The notes beneath the pieces were generated by a model that was not told the origin of the DNA, did no database searches, and saw only the letters and a program-made list of their open reading frames with translations. This document shows positions 41,934-53,601 of a stretch of DNA of 64,000 nt, in pieces; position 1 is the first letter of the stretch; the number at the start of each line of letters is the position of its first letter. This stretch comes from Streptomyces antibioticus. Its GTDB lineage: Bacteria > Actinomycetota > Actinomycetes > Streptomycetales > Streptomycetaceae. The stretch covers positions 868,001-932,000 of the forward strand of contig NZ_KQ948422.1 in the NCBI RefSeq assembly GCF_001514065.1, in the 5' to 3' direction. The position numbers and the translations under genes were made by a program.

Positions 41934-44834
41934 TCACAGGCCCACAGGCTGCCATTCCTGGTTGGAGCCGCCGTTGGCGGGCCACTGGATGATCTTGGCG
42001 CCGTTGGCGGTGGAACCGCTCTGCACGTCTGCGCACAGCCCGCTCTTGATGTTGACGAGGCGGTAGTAGCCGCTGGTGGCCGCCGGAACGAGCTTCCACC
42101 ACTGGTGAGTGCCGTCGGTGTCCGCCGACTGGTCCAGGGCTGTGCCGTTGCTGGTGGAGCCGGCCGGGACGTCGAGCACCTTGCCGCTGTTGACGTTGGA
42201 CAGGCGGAACGAGCCGTCGTGGTCGGGGAGCAGCTTCCACTGCTGGTTCGCGCCGCCGGACGACGTGTACTGGATGACGGCCCCGCCGTCGGCGGTGGAG
42301 GAGCCGGAGACGTCCATGACCTTGCCGCTCTTGCGGTTGACCAGCTTGAAGAGGCCGGTCAGCAGGCCGATCGTGATCGTGGTGCTCGTTCCTGCTGTCA
42401 GCGACACCCTGCGGGCGTGGTTGCCCAGCGACGACGTGGTGACGGTCGCACTGGTGCTGAGGGACGTGATGCCGCGTCGGCAGATGAAGGTGATGTTCTG
42501 GTCGATGTCGGAGGTGAGCGTGACGGTGGCCGTGCGGGCCGCCGTGTCCCAGGTCAGGGACTGGACGGTGATGCGGTTGCGGCCGCGGACGCCGCTGATG
42601 GTGCCCTTGGTGAGCTGGTCGGGAAGGGCGGGGAGGATCTCCAGGACACCGGGGCGGGTGTAGACGAGTGCTTCGCCGAGGACGGCGGGGATGGCGTTGG
42701 CGGCGTCGCAGTTGTAGGTGGTCAGGTCCGGGTTGTGGGAGGTCATCAGGGACCGCCACACCATGTTCTTGCCGTAGATCCTCAGCAGGTTGCCGTAGAC
42801 GCCGGGGCCGTCCTTCAGGCGGGCGCAGGCCAGTGCCCGGTGGAGGCTGCCGTGGGCGGCATAGTTCGGGTCGACTCTCTTGTCCAGCGCCTTGGCCGCG
42901 TACTTGACCAGGTCGGGCTTCTCCTCGGGATTGATCTCGTGCAGCGGCCAGGCGCCGTACAGGTGCTGGACGTGCCGGTGGTTGTAGCGGTCGGTCAGGC
43001 CCGGCCAGGACCACTCGGCGAGCGCCCCGTCGCTGTTGACGGTGTAGTCGGGCAGCTTGGCGAGCAGGGCGGTCCAGCGGGCCACCCCCTTGCCGCTGCC
43101 CTGCTCCAGGCCGAGTTCGTTGGCGGCATCGATCGCGGCCTGGATGGCGTGCCGGCCGGCCATGATGTCGCCGGTCGCGTTGACGGAGAACGCCTGGCCG
43201 GTGCTGAGCGGGGAGTTCTCCATGGAGTAGGAGGGGACGAAGACGGCCTTGCCGCCGGCGTCGGTGCGGGTGAGGAAGTCCTCGTAGAACAGGGCCAGTT
43301 CCATCAGGGCCGGACCGAGCTTGTTCTTCAGGAAGGCGCTGTCGCCGGTGACCTGGTAGTACTCCAGAAGCGGGTGGAGCAGCCAGTCGGCGCCGCCGGT
43401 CCAGGCCTCGCCGGGGAAGCTGGTGTTGTTGAAGTGCAGCATGTGCCCGTACTCGCCGTCGGTCCGGGTCGGGGCGAGGAAGCCGCGGGCGCCGTAGAGG
43501 TTGGTGGCGTTGTCGCGCCAGTGGGCGAGCTGGCCGAGGATGAGGTCGAAGTAGCCCTGCATGGCGTCGGTGAGGTCGAGGATGTTGCCGCCGGCGACCT
43601 GGAGGTTGACGTTGGCGTCGGTGGTGAAGTCGTCGGCCCAGGAGCCGTTCCAGGTGCCTGTCCAGATGCCGGTCAGGCGTGGTGGCAGAACACCACTGGA
43701 GCTGACGAAGAGGTAGCGGCCGGAGTCGTACATCCGCTCCAGCAGTGCGACGTCGATGGCGGACGCGTCGCTGTTCTGGCGGGCGATGAGTTCGCTGGTG
43801 GCCAACTGGCGGTCGGCGGCGGAGACGTTGAGGTCGATGCTGGAGCGGTCGTACATGGCCTGGTGCTTCGGGGCGTGGCGGCCCAGGAGGGTGGCGTAGT
43901 CGGCCGTCAGCGCGGCGAGGGCGGTGTGCAGGGGCTGGCTGTTCCAGCCGGTTGAGGTCTCGTACCGGCCGAGCTTGGTCAGCAGCAGCACCTTGGTGGC
44001 CTTGGCGACCACCAGGGTCTGCCCGTCGGCCGTGACGGAGGAGCCGCTGCCCAAGGCCACGACGCGGGTGACGCCCTCGTAGCCGAAGGCGCCCTTCCCG
44101 GAGGGGTAGGTGCCGCGCAGGTTCAGATAACCGTCGCCGCTGGTGACGGTGGCGGTGGTGGAGAAGGCCACGCTGGTCGGCACGCCCGTAAGAGCGGTGT
44201 TGACGCTGATGGTGGTGTCCACGGTGCGGCCGGTGGCGGGCAGCAGCTCGTGGACGATGACCTGGTCGGCACGGGAGACGAAGACGCGGCGCTTCCAGGT
44301 GCCGTACTGGTCGGTCCAGGTGTGGGTGATCTCGCCGGTGCGGAAGTCGGTGATGCGGGCGAAGTCGTTGACGGTGGTCATGCCCGGGGTGCTGAGCTGG
44401 AGTTCGTAGCCGGGGTGGAAGGTCTGGGTCCAGCGCAGGCTCCAGCCGTGGGCGAAGGTGGTGGAGGCACCGGAGTAGTCGCCGGCCAGCGCCTGGTCCC
44501 GGGCGGCGTCGAGATACGGCGAGAGCACGGGGGGCAGGACGCTCCGGCTGCCGTTGGGCAGCACGAACCGGTGATGATTGACGATCACCTTCTCGAGCGT
44601 CGGCTCCCCGTAGTAGACGGCCCCGTACTCGCCGTTTCCGGTCAGGAACCCGTCGGTCCAGACGGAGGCGGTGGCGTTGTCCCAGATGCCGCGGTCGGGC
44701 AGGGTGACCTGGGGCGGTACGGCCGCGGCGGCCCGGTCGGCGAAGACGAGTCCGGGCAGGGTCGCGGCGCCGGCGGCGAGGGCGGCCGTGGTGAGGAAAC
44801 GCCGGCGGTTGAGGGGCAGGTCGGGCAGTGACAT
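41934..44834 (-). CDS. Secreted GH95 glycosidase (alpha-L-fucosidase type) with ricin lectin domain
   Basis: 966 aa. Tat signal NRRRFLTTAALAAGAATLPG. The GH95 body runs from ASVWTDGFLTGNGEYGAVYYG through GIWTGTWNGSWADDFTTDANVNLQ, GGADWLLHPLLEYYQVTGDSAFL and EWSWPGLTDRYNHRHVQHLYGAWP. The segments TDANVNLQ and NHRHVQHLYG are the usual catalytic-centre landmarks. The last about 135 residues are a ricin-type beta-trefoil with three QxW units (ANQQW, HQWW, NQEW). GH95 removes alpha-1,2-L-fucose or L-galactose from side chains; the lectin would hold it on polymer. It is 82 nt downstream of a beta-helix enzyme gene on the same strand, with a hairpin between. Confidence 0.9.
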   Translation of the reverse strand: MSLPDLPLNRRRFLTTAALAAGAATLPGLVFADRAAAAVPPQVTLPDRGIWDNATASVWTDGFLTGNGEYGAVYYGEPTLEKVIVNHHRFVLPNGSRSVLPPVLSPYLDAARDQALAGDYSGASTTFAHGWSLRWTQTFHPGYELQLSTPGMTTVNDFARITDFRTGEITHTWTDQYGTWKRRVFVSRADQVIVHELLPATGRTVDTTISVNTALTGVPTSVAFSTTATVTSGDGYLNLRGTYPSGKGAFGYEGVTRVVALGSGSSVTADGQTLVVAKATKVLLLTKLGRYETSTGWNSQPLHTALAALTADYATLLGRHAPKHQAMYDRSSIDLNVSAADRQLATSELIARQNSDASAIDVALLERMYDSGRYLFVSSSGVLPPRLTGIWTGTWNGSWADDFTTDANVNLQVAGGNILDLTDAMQGYFDLILGQLAHWRDNATNLYGARGFLAPTRTDGEYGHMLHFNNTSFPGEAWTGGADWLLHPLLEYYQVTGDSAFLKNKLGPALMELALFYEDFLTRTDAGGKAVFVPSYSMENSPLSTGQAFSVNATGDIMAGRHAIQAAIDAANELGLEQGSGKGVARWTALLAKLPDYTVNSDGALAEWSWPGLTDRYNHRHVQHLYGAWPLHEINPEEKPDLVKYAAKALDKRVDPNYAAHGSLHRALACARLKDGPGVYGNLLRIYGKNMVWRSLMTSHNPDLTTYNCDAANAIPAVLGEALVYTRPGVLEILPALPDQLTKGTISGVRGRNRITVQSLTWDTAARTATVTLTSDIDQNITFICRRGITSLSTSATVTTSSLGNHARRVSLTAGTSTTITIGLLTGLFKLVNRKSGKVMDVSGSSTADGGAVIQYTSSGGANQQWKLLPDHDGSFRLSNVNSGKVLDVPAGSTSNGTALDQSADTDGTHQWWKLVPAATSGYYRLVNIKSGLCADVQSGSTANGAKIIQWPANGGSNQEWQPVGL

Positions 44835-44876
44835 GGGGCGACTCCGTTGTCGGTGGTGAGTGCACCTGGGCAGCAG

Positions 44877-44909
44877 AGGCCGGCCCGCCCCGCCGGGACG
44901 GACCGGCCT
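44877..44909 (-). terminator. Hairpin between beta-helix enzyme gene and GH95 gene
   Basis: AGGCCGG (44877-44883) pairs perfectly with CCGGCCT (44903-44909). It begins 8 nt after the stop of the upstream gene (minus strand) and could cut back transcription into the GH95 gene. Confidence 0.5.
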
Positions 44910-44916
44910 GGAGTGG

Positions 44917-47709
44917 CTACGGGGTCACGGTCACCCCGGGCGCCATCTCGGCGGTCCCGTTGGTGAGCTTTGCGGAGCCGGTGGCGCCTTCGGAGCTGAC
45001 GAAGCGCAGCTCGTGGTTGGTGCCCCCCGCATTGCCGACGGCGAGCAGCAGCGTCGACTGGTTGGCCGCGTAGGCGCTCTGGACGAAGGAGGTGATGTCG
45101 ACGGTGATGTCACGGCCGTCGATGGCGTTGCCCTGGTGGGTCCCGCCGCCCTCGGGGACGAGGGTCGAACCGAGGGTGAAGGTGGCCGACTTGGCGACGG
45201 AGGAGGCCGTGGCGGTGAAGCTCGGCCGGTTCTGCCAGGTCATGGTGGTGACGGGGCAGGACGCGCCGCCGTCGGTGCAGGTGGTGTCGCTGACGGGCTG
45301 TACGAGGAGCTGGTCGGTGTCGGTCGACGGCACCGACGAGTAGCGGTGGCCGACGTAGGTGAGGTGGAGCGTCGCCTGGCTGGGTGCCCTGGTGAGGCTG
45401 CTGAGGGGGAACTGGAGGTAGGAGAGCTTTCCGTCCCCTGATCCTGTGGTGTACTGCTCCCCCATCAGGCCGGTCCCGGTGTTGCGGGTGATGAGGGTCA
45501 GGTCCGAGGAGTTGTTCCTGGTCTGGTCACCGGTCCACGCACCCACCCAGGTGTCACCGTTGGTGGGGGCACCGGCCTTGACGTTCTGGGTCTGGCCGTT
45601 GGCGTCCGTGTAGGTACTGGTCAGCGCGCCGACCCCGCTCGTCGTCAGCGGGAACTGGCTGGTGTATCTGACGAGTTGGCCCCCGACGCGAAGGTTCTTG
45701 AGCGTCGCGTTCGTGACGCCGGTTATCGAACTGCTCGTGTTCTGCCGTGAGAACCAGACGTTGTCGAGGGTGAACGTGCCGATCGGGGCCCTGGTGTACG
45801 TGTAGGTGCTGCCCGAGCCGTCGGGGTTGGGGGCGAGTCCGTAGGTCGCCTGGTCCTCGGCGGTGATGGTCTGGGTGGACCCGTTGCCGCCATTGATCGC
45901 GACCGGTCCCTGGTTGAACCGGGAGTTGTCGATCGAACTGTTCTTCACCACGATGCTCTGGACGCGCGGGTACGGCTTGGGGCTGTTGTGCGTGAAGATG
46001 CCGCCGGCCAAGGGTGACACGGAGTTGAAGTTGTCGAAGGTGTAGTTGGTGAGCCGGTATCCGTACGCGTTCCATCCGATCCGGATCGCGTTTCCGGCGG
46101 CGACGGACCAGTTGAGCGTGTTGCTGACCGAGATGTTCTTCGAGTCCGCTTGGTCCCAGTGGTAGTTGTCGAACCCGAGCTCGTCGACGAGGCTGTCGTG
46201 GGCGCCGACCGCGTTGACATAGCCCTGGACGTCGGGGGTGGAGGTGCCGAGCTGGAAGTTGTTCCACACGCCGGAGGCCAGCGGGGTGAAGCCGTCGCTG
46301 GGGTTGTAGTGGCCGGAGGCGAACGCGTCGTCGTTGCCGAGGGTGAAGACGCCGTTGGCGGTGATGTCCTGGCCGCTCGCGAAGTCCGTTCCGTCGATCC
46401 ACGGCTGCCGGTACGGGGTGAGGGCCTTGATGTTGTTGAACGTCACCCTGCTGGCCGTGTGGGTCTCGTAGTTCCACTGCTTCGCGTCGCGCACGTAGGT
46501 GTCGTTGAACGTGATGTCCGACGAGTGCATGACCATGACGCCGCCCTGGTGCTGGCTGCGGTAGGCGTCGTGCGAGTCGCTGCGGTAGTTCGCCACGCCG
46601 TTGCCGTCGAAGACGCCGCGGCCGTCGATCTCGATGTCGCTGGAGTCGATGATCCCGACCGCCGGCTCGAACGCCTCCATGTACGCCTGGACGCGGTTCT
46701 TCAGCAGGGCCCCTTCGGCGGTGTATATCTTCAGCTTGCCGCCCTTGAGCTTGCTGCCGTCCAGACCGTTGACCAGGAGACCGGACCACACGTATGTGCC
46801 GTTCGGGAAGTAGAGGGTGTTGAGCGCCGTGGGGTTGGCCTTGATGGTGTCGAGGGCGGCCTGCAGGGCGTAGGTGACGTCGCCTGCGGCCATCCCCCGC
46901 ACGTTCGGGTACCGCACGTTGGCGCTGCTCGCGCTCACCAGGCTCCCGGCCGAGGTCTTCTGACCGGCGGGGATGGCGGTGCCGTTCACCGTCTTGCCGG
47001 CCATGGAGCTCGTCGTCGCGGCGGGAGCCTTCTGGGCTGCGCTGTTGGGATGCGCCGCGAGGTACTTCGCGGCGAACTCCTGGAAGTTGAGGACACCGGT
47101 CTGCAGGTTGATGCCGGAACCGTCCGGTGCGCTCGTGGTGTCCGGACGCTGCGCCGGGTCCTCCAGCGGGTCGTTGACGACCGCCAGGTAGGGCTGTCCC
47201 GTGGCGTTGGTCGAGTCGCCGTTGACCATCACGATCGCCTGGTTCAACCCGGCGGCGGCTGACATCTGGAACGTCAGGGTGTGCTTGTCGCCGCTCACCG
47301 AGACACTGCCGGCGGGGTAGTAGCGGGCCGGATAGATGTTCACGGTGTCGATCGTGGTGCTGGGGAGCGTGACCGTGATCGTCGGCGTCCGGGAGTCCGA
47401 GGCGAAGCGCGCGATGTCGAAGTTGTGGCCGTTCTGGGTGTACTGGACAGCCTGGACGGGCGTGCCGGCGACCTGCACCTGGTATTTGGTGGACGCCACG
47501 TCCGGGGAGGTCGTCGTAGCGCCTCCCACTCCCGTCGGTGCGTACGTGTGCACGGTGGTGGCGGCGTGTGCGGGGACGGTACCGGTGAGCATGAGGCTCG
47601 CCGCCGCGAGGGTGGCACCGGCAGCGGCCGCGATGAAGCGCTGCACGCGCGATCTGCGTCGCGCCGGGACGGGGTTCGGGTCGGCGTCGCCGCCGGCCGG
47701 TCGGTTCAT
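44917..47709 (-). CDS. Secreted right-handed beta-helix glycan-active enzyme with C-terminal DNRLRE domain
   Basis: 930 aa. An N-terminal signal (basic stretch, then AAAAGATLAAASLMLTGT and a PAHA cleavage site). An Ig-like N-terminal domain with VNIYPARYYP leads into a parallel beta-helix at about residues 260-640 (YFPNGTYVWSGLLVNGLD, IIDSSDIEIDGRGVFDGNG, MVMHSSDITFNDTYVRDA, GVFTLGNDDAFASGHY). GNDDAFASGH resembles the paired-Asp catalytic strand of GH28- and GH49-type enzymes. The last about 170 residues (LSYLQFPLSSL, TMTWQNRPSF, DITSFVQSAY) look like a DNRLRE/CBM96-type module. Precise family and substrate are not decidable by eye; an endo- or exo-acting galactan, dextran or pectin enzyme fits. 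Confidence 0.78.
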   Translation of the reverse strand: MNRPAGGDADPNPVPARRRSRVQRFIAAAAGATLAAASLMLTGTVPAHAATTVHTYAPTGVGGATTTSPDVASTKYQVQVAGTPVQAVQYTQNGHNFDIARFASDSRTPTITVTLPSTTIDTVNIYPARYYPAGSVSVSGDKHTLTFQMSAAAGLNQAIVMVNGDSTNATGQPYLAVVNDPLEDPAQRPDTTSAPDGSGINLQTGVLNFQEFAAKYLAAHPNSAAQKAPAATTSSMAGKTVNGTAIPAGQKTSAGSLVSASSANVRYPNVRGMAAGDVTYALQAALDTIKANPTALNTLYFPNGTYVWSGLLVNGLDGSKLKGGKLKIYTAEGALLKNRVQAYMEAFEPAVGIIDSSDIEIDGRGVFDGNGVANYRSDSHDAYRSQHQGGVMVMHSSDITFNDTYVRDAKQWNYETHTASRVTFNNIKALTPYRQPWIDGTDFASGQDITANGVFTLGNDDAFASGHYNPSDGFTPLASGVWNNFQLGTSTPDVQGYVNAVGAHDSLVDELGFDNYHWDQADSKNISVSNTLNWSVAAGNAIRIGWNAYGYRLTNYTFDNFNSVSPLAGGIFTHNSPKPYPRVQSIVVKNSSIDNSRFNQGPVAINGGNGSTQTITAEDQATYGLAPNPDGSGSTYTYTRAPIGTFTLDNVWFSRQNTSSSITGVTNATLKNLRVGGQLVRYTSQFPLTTSGVGALTSTYTDANGQTQNVKAGAPTNGDTWVGAWTGDQTRNNSSDLTLITRNTGTGLMGEQYTTGSGDGKLSYLQFPLSSLTRAPSQATLHLTYVGHRYSSVPSTDTDQLLVQPVSDTTCTDGGASCPVTTMTWQNRPSFTATASSVAKSATFTLGSTLVPEGGGTHQGNAIDGRDITVDITSFVQSAYAANQSTLLLAVGNAGGTNHELRFVSSEGATGSAKLTNGTAEMAPGVTVTP

Positions 47710-47848
47710 GCCTGTCTCTCCTCCGGACGAGACCTTTCCAGGTCTGTTCAGGCGCTCGCCGCCTGCTGGGGACGGCGCGGAAGATTCGCGATGCTGCGGC
47801 CGGACCGGGGCCGTTGAGGCCGTCGCGGCCGAGAGGACTACGTTGACC

Positions 47849-47861
47849 GATCCATGGGATC
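47849..47861. promoter_or_regulatory. Inverted repeat GATCC-ATG-GGATC in the beta-helix gene leader
   Basis: Perfect 5-bp arms around ATG, placed about 7-19 nt downstream of the transcription start predicted from the adjacent minus-strand promoter, so it could act as an operator. A GGATC also occurs at 48045-48049 near the LacI start. Confidence 0.35.
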
Positions 47862-47874
47862 AGGCGTGGCGGGG

Positions 47875-47904
47875 ACGTTACTGCCGCATTTCCGGAGCCG
47901 TCAA
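47875..47904 (-). promoter_or_regulatory. Promoter of the beta-helix enzyme gene
   Basis: On the minus strand -35 TTGACG (47904-47899), 18-bp spacer, -10 TAACGT (47880-47875), predicting a start near 47868 and a leader of about 160 nt. It shares TTGAC and TAACGT with the promoter pair at 60.9 and 61.9 kb. Confidence 0.6.
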
Positions 47905-48001
47905 TGCTCCGTGCACGCCAAGTCGCGAAAACAATCATGACCTGCCCAGGGCTCCCCTGCCTTGCTCCGTAAAGGCTGGATCATCGTCATGACGCGAAGT
48001 C

Positions 48002-48030
48002 TTGCCCTGTCGCGAGAGTCGTCCTACAGT
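48002..48030 (+). promoter_or_regulatory. Promoter of the lacI gene
   Basis: -35 TTGCCC (48002-48007), 17-bp spacer, -10 TACAGT (48025-48030), predicting a start near 48037. CGTCATGACG (47988-47997), a perfect 10-bp palindrome, lies just upstream. The 363-bp divergent gap 47710-48072 holds this promoter and the opposing one. Confidence 0.55.
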
Positions 48031-48072
48031 GACGCCACTTTCGTGGATCGATAAATGTTTCGGGGAGACTAC

Positions 48073-49077
48073 GTGGTGACAATGGCGGACGTGGCCGCGA
48101 GGGCGGGCGTCACCAAACAGACCGTCTCCAACGTGGTGTCGGGCAAGAAGGTACGGCCGGAGACCCTGGCGAAGGTGAACAAGGCGATCGCCGAACTCGG
48201 CTACAAGCCGAACCTGGTGGCGCGCTCGCTGCGCACCGGCAGCACGTCGACGGTGGGGCTGTTCGTGCCGTCGGTGGCCAACGCCTTCTATTCGGAGGTG
48301 GTCGAGGAGGTGGAGAACCTCCTGGTCGGCCACGGATACAACCTGCTGCTCGCCACGACGCGCGACGATCCCGACTACACCCGGGCCCACCTGGAGAACC
48401 TCACGGCCCGCTCGGTGGACGCACTGCTGGTCGCCGGGGACAGCGGTGTCGAACAGCAGCTGCCGATGCTCGCCGCGGCCAACTTCCCGGTCGCGCTGTT
48501 CGCCTGGGAGGGCGAACCGCCGACCACACTCCCGGTGGTGTCCATCGACTACCAGCACGCAGGCTTTCTCGCCGGGTCCCACCTGCGCGATCTCGGCCAC
48601 CGGAACGTCGCGGTGATCGCCGACCTCCCCGCACACACACCGCGCGTCGAGGGGTTGCGCCGGGCGTTCGCCGCCGACGGGCTGGACGACCGCAAGGTGT
48701 TCGCCTGCACCAGCGACGACGCCGCCGGCGGCTTCGCCGCGGCATACGCGGCACTGGAGGCGGATCCGGAGCTGACGGCGATCTTCGCCACCCACGACGT
48801 CCTGGCCGTCGGTGCCATAGAAGCGGTGGTCCGCTCCGGTCGGCGGGTCCCCGAAGACGTCAGCGTCGTCGGCTTCGACGACATCGCCCAAGTCGGGCGG
48901 ATCCGACCGGCACTGACCACGGTCACCTTCCCCAAACGCGAGATGGCCCAGCAGGCCGTCGAACTCCTGCTGCGAGCCGTCGACTCCGGTCGGCCGCCGA
49001 CCAACGTCGTGTCGCTGCTGCGCCCGACCCTGACCGTCCGGGACAGCAGCGGGCCCCCGCCCGGGGCGACCGCTTAG
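48073..49077 (+). CDS. LacI-family repressor
   Basis: 334 aa. The HTH and hinge read MADVAARAGVTKQTVSNVVSGKK, then VRPETLAKVNKAIAELGYKPN and LVARSLRTGST; the periplasmic-binding-type effector domain follows (TVGLFVPSVANAFYSEVVEEVE, IFATHDVLAVGAIEAV, VPEDVSVVGFDD). GTG 48073 is chosen because GGGGAG lies 6 nt upstream; ATG 48055 and ATG 48082 are alternatives. It heads a same-strand series with the GH2 enzyme and the sugar importer and is divergent from the beta-helix gene, so it most likely senses an oligosaccharide released by the secreted enzymes. Confidence 0.92.
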   Translation: MVTMADVAARAGVTKQTVSNVVSGKKVRPETLAKVNKAIAELGYKPNLVARSLRTGSTSTVGLFVPSVANAFYSEVVEEVENLLVGHGYNLLLATTRDDPDYTRAHLENLTARSVDALLVAGDSGVEQQLPMLAAANFPVALFAWEGEPPTTLPVVSIDYQHAGFLAGSHLRDLGHRNVAVIADLPAHTPRVEGLRRAFAADGLDDRKVFACTSDDAAGGFAAAYAALEADPELTAIFATHDVLAVGAIEAVVRSGRRVPEDVSVVGFDDIAQVGRIRPALTTVTFPKREMAQQAVELLLRAVDSGRPPTNVVSLLRPTLTVRDSSGPPPGATA

Positions 49078-49087
49078 CGCCCGGTAG

Positions 49088-52126
<3,039 letters not shown>

Positions 52127-52193
52127 GCGGGCCTGGCCGCCCGCCCACCGACAGTCCAGCAAGTCAGTCCCCGTTACGAAGGGTTTCGCTCAC

Positions 52194-53501
52194 ATGGACA
52201 GCACCACCATACGCACCCGCAGACTCCTGGCGCTCGCCACCGCGGCGGTCATCGCGTTCGGCGCCGGCGCGTGCAGCAGCGACAAGGACGACTCGGCCGG
52301 GGAATCGGGCCAGGCCGGGCCGGTGAACATGGAGTTCTGGGGTTGGGCCGGCTACGAGAAGATCGTCGACCGGTGGAACTCCGCCCACCCGAACACCAAG
52401 GTCACCTTCAAGAAGATCCCGTCGGGCCCCAAGGGCGGTTACACCCAGATCAGCAACGCGCTCACCGCCGGCAAGGGCCCGTGCCTGGCACAGATCGAGT
52501 ACCAGAACATCCCGTCGATGCTCGTGAAGAACTCGGTCATGGACATCACGCAGTACGCGAACGGGAGCATGGACAAGTACATCCCGTCGGCCGTCTCCGC
52601 CTCCAGCGTCGGCGGCAAGATCTACGGGGTTCCGGTGGACGTCGGCCCCATGGTCCTCTTCTACCGCAAGGACCTGTTCGCCAAGTACGGCCTCAGCAAG
52701 CCGCCGGCCACCTGGGCCCAGTACAAGGCCGACGCCGAGAAGGTCACCGCCGCCGACCCCGGCGTGAAGTTCGGCACCGTACTCGGCGACGCCGGCGGTT
52801 TGGCGTCCTTCACCTTGCAGACCGGTCAGTCCTGGTACTCGACCAAGGGCGACAGCTGGACCGTCAGCATCGACAACCCCGGCACCCGCAAAGTGGCCTC
52901 CTACTGGCAGGACCTGAAGGACCAGGGCCTGGTGGCCAAGCACGGCAACGCCTGGGACCCGCAGTTCAACAAGGCCTCCGAAGCCGGCAAGGTGCTGACG
53001 TTCGTCGGTGCGGCCTGGGCCGCCGGCGGTCTGAAGTCGGACCTGCAGAACCTGTCCGGCAAGTGGCGAGTTGCCCCGATGCCGACCTGGGAGGCCGGCG
53101 ACGGCAGGAGCGCCAGCAGCGGCGGCTCGGCCACCTCGGTGATGACCGGGTGCAAGGCGCCCAAGGAAGCAGTGCAGTTCGCCGATTTTCTGTCCAGTGA
53201 CCCGCAGGCCGTGAAGTTGGGCATCGAGGGCGGGCTGTACCCCGCTTCGAAGGCCGGGCAGGACGACCCGTCGCTCACCGGGGGCGACCCGTACTTCGGC
53301 GGCCAGAAGGTCGGTGACGTGTACAAGGCCTCCGCCGCGGAGGTGCCCAGCACCTGGACCAACGGCCCGACCTTCCAGCAGGTCGAGACGGACTTCACCG
53401 GTGCCATCGGCAAGGGCACCCTGCCGGACGCGGTCACCTCGGTCCAGGCCTCGACGGTCGCCGCGATCAAGAAGCTCGGACTGTCGGTGACGAACGGCTG
53501 A
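52194..53501 (+). CDS. ABC transporter sugar-binding lipoprotein
   Basis: 435 aa. Signal TTIRTRRLLALATAAVIAFG followed by the lipobox GAGAC, lipidated Cys27, then an acidic/Gly linker. The mature protein shows the family-1 solute-binding pattern: VNMEFWGWAGYEKIVDRWNSAHPNTKV, KGPCLAQIEYQNIPSMLVKNSV, GKIYGVPVDVGPMVLFYRKDLF and KEAVQFADFLSSDPQA. It presents oligosaccharides to the two permeases encoded next. A stable hairpin follows the stop. The neighbouring beta-galactosidase implies a beta-galactoside ligand (inference). Confidence 0.93.
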   Translation: MDSTTIRTRRLLALATAAVIAFGAGACSSDKDDSAGESGQAGPVNMEFWGWAGYEKIVDRWNSAHPNTKVTFKKIPSGPKGGYTQISNALTAGKGPCLAQIEYQNIPSMLVKNSVMDITQYANGSMDKYIPSAVSASSVGGKIYGVPVDVGPMVLFYRKDLFAKYGLSKPPATWAQYKADAEKVTAADPGVKFGTVLGDAGGLASFTLQTGQSWYSTKGDSWTVSIDNPGTRKVASYWQDLKDQGLVAKHGNAWDPQFNKASEAGKVLTFVGAAWAAGGLKSDLQNLSGKWRVAPMPTWEAGDGRSASSGGSATSVMTGCKAPKEAVQFADFLSSDPQAVKLGIEGGLYPASKAGQDDPSLTGGDPYFGGQKVGDVYKASAAEVPSTWTNGPTFQQVETDFTGAIGKGTLPDAVTSVQASTVAAIKKLGLSVTNG

Positions 53502-53530
53502 GGCAGCGGAACTCCAGCAGCCCCGAAGGA

Positions 53531-53564
53531 TTCCCGCGGCCGCCCGTGTCCGGCGCCGCGGGAA
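53531..53564 (+). other. Intercistronic stem-loop after the sugar-binding protein gene
   Basis: TTCCCGCGGC (53531-53540) pairs perfectly with GCCGCGGGAA (53555-53564) over a 14-nt loop. It lies 30 nt after the stop and 37 nt before the first permease start. Such structures after binding-protein genes usually stabilise the upstream mRNA or thin out transcription, giving excess binding protein. Confidence 0.65.
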
Positions 53565-53601
53565 CCCGCTCCCTGACGACGAACCGCCCAGCGAGGTTTC
53601 C

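Noticed and set aside
41839-44865. 1008-codon minus-strand frame over the GH95 region
   Set aside because: Arg/His/Pro-rich out-of-frame reading of the GH95 gene, whose true frame has a Tat signal and ricin repeats.
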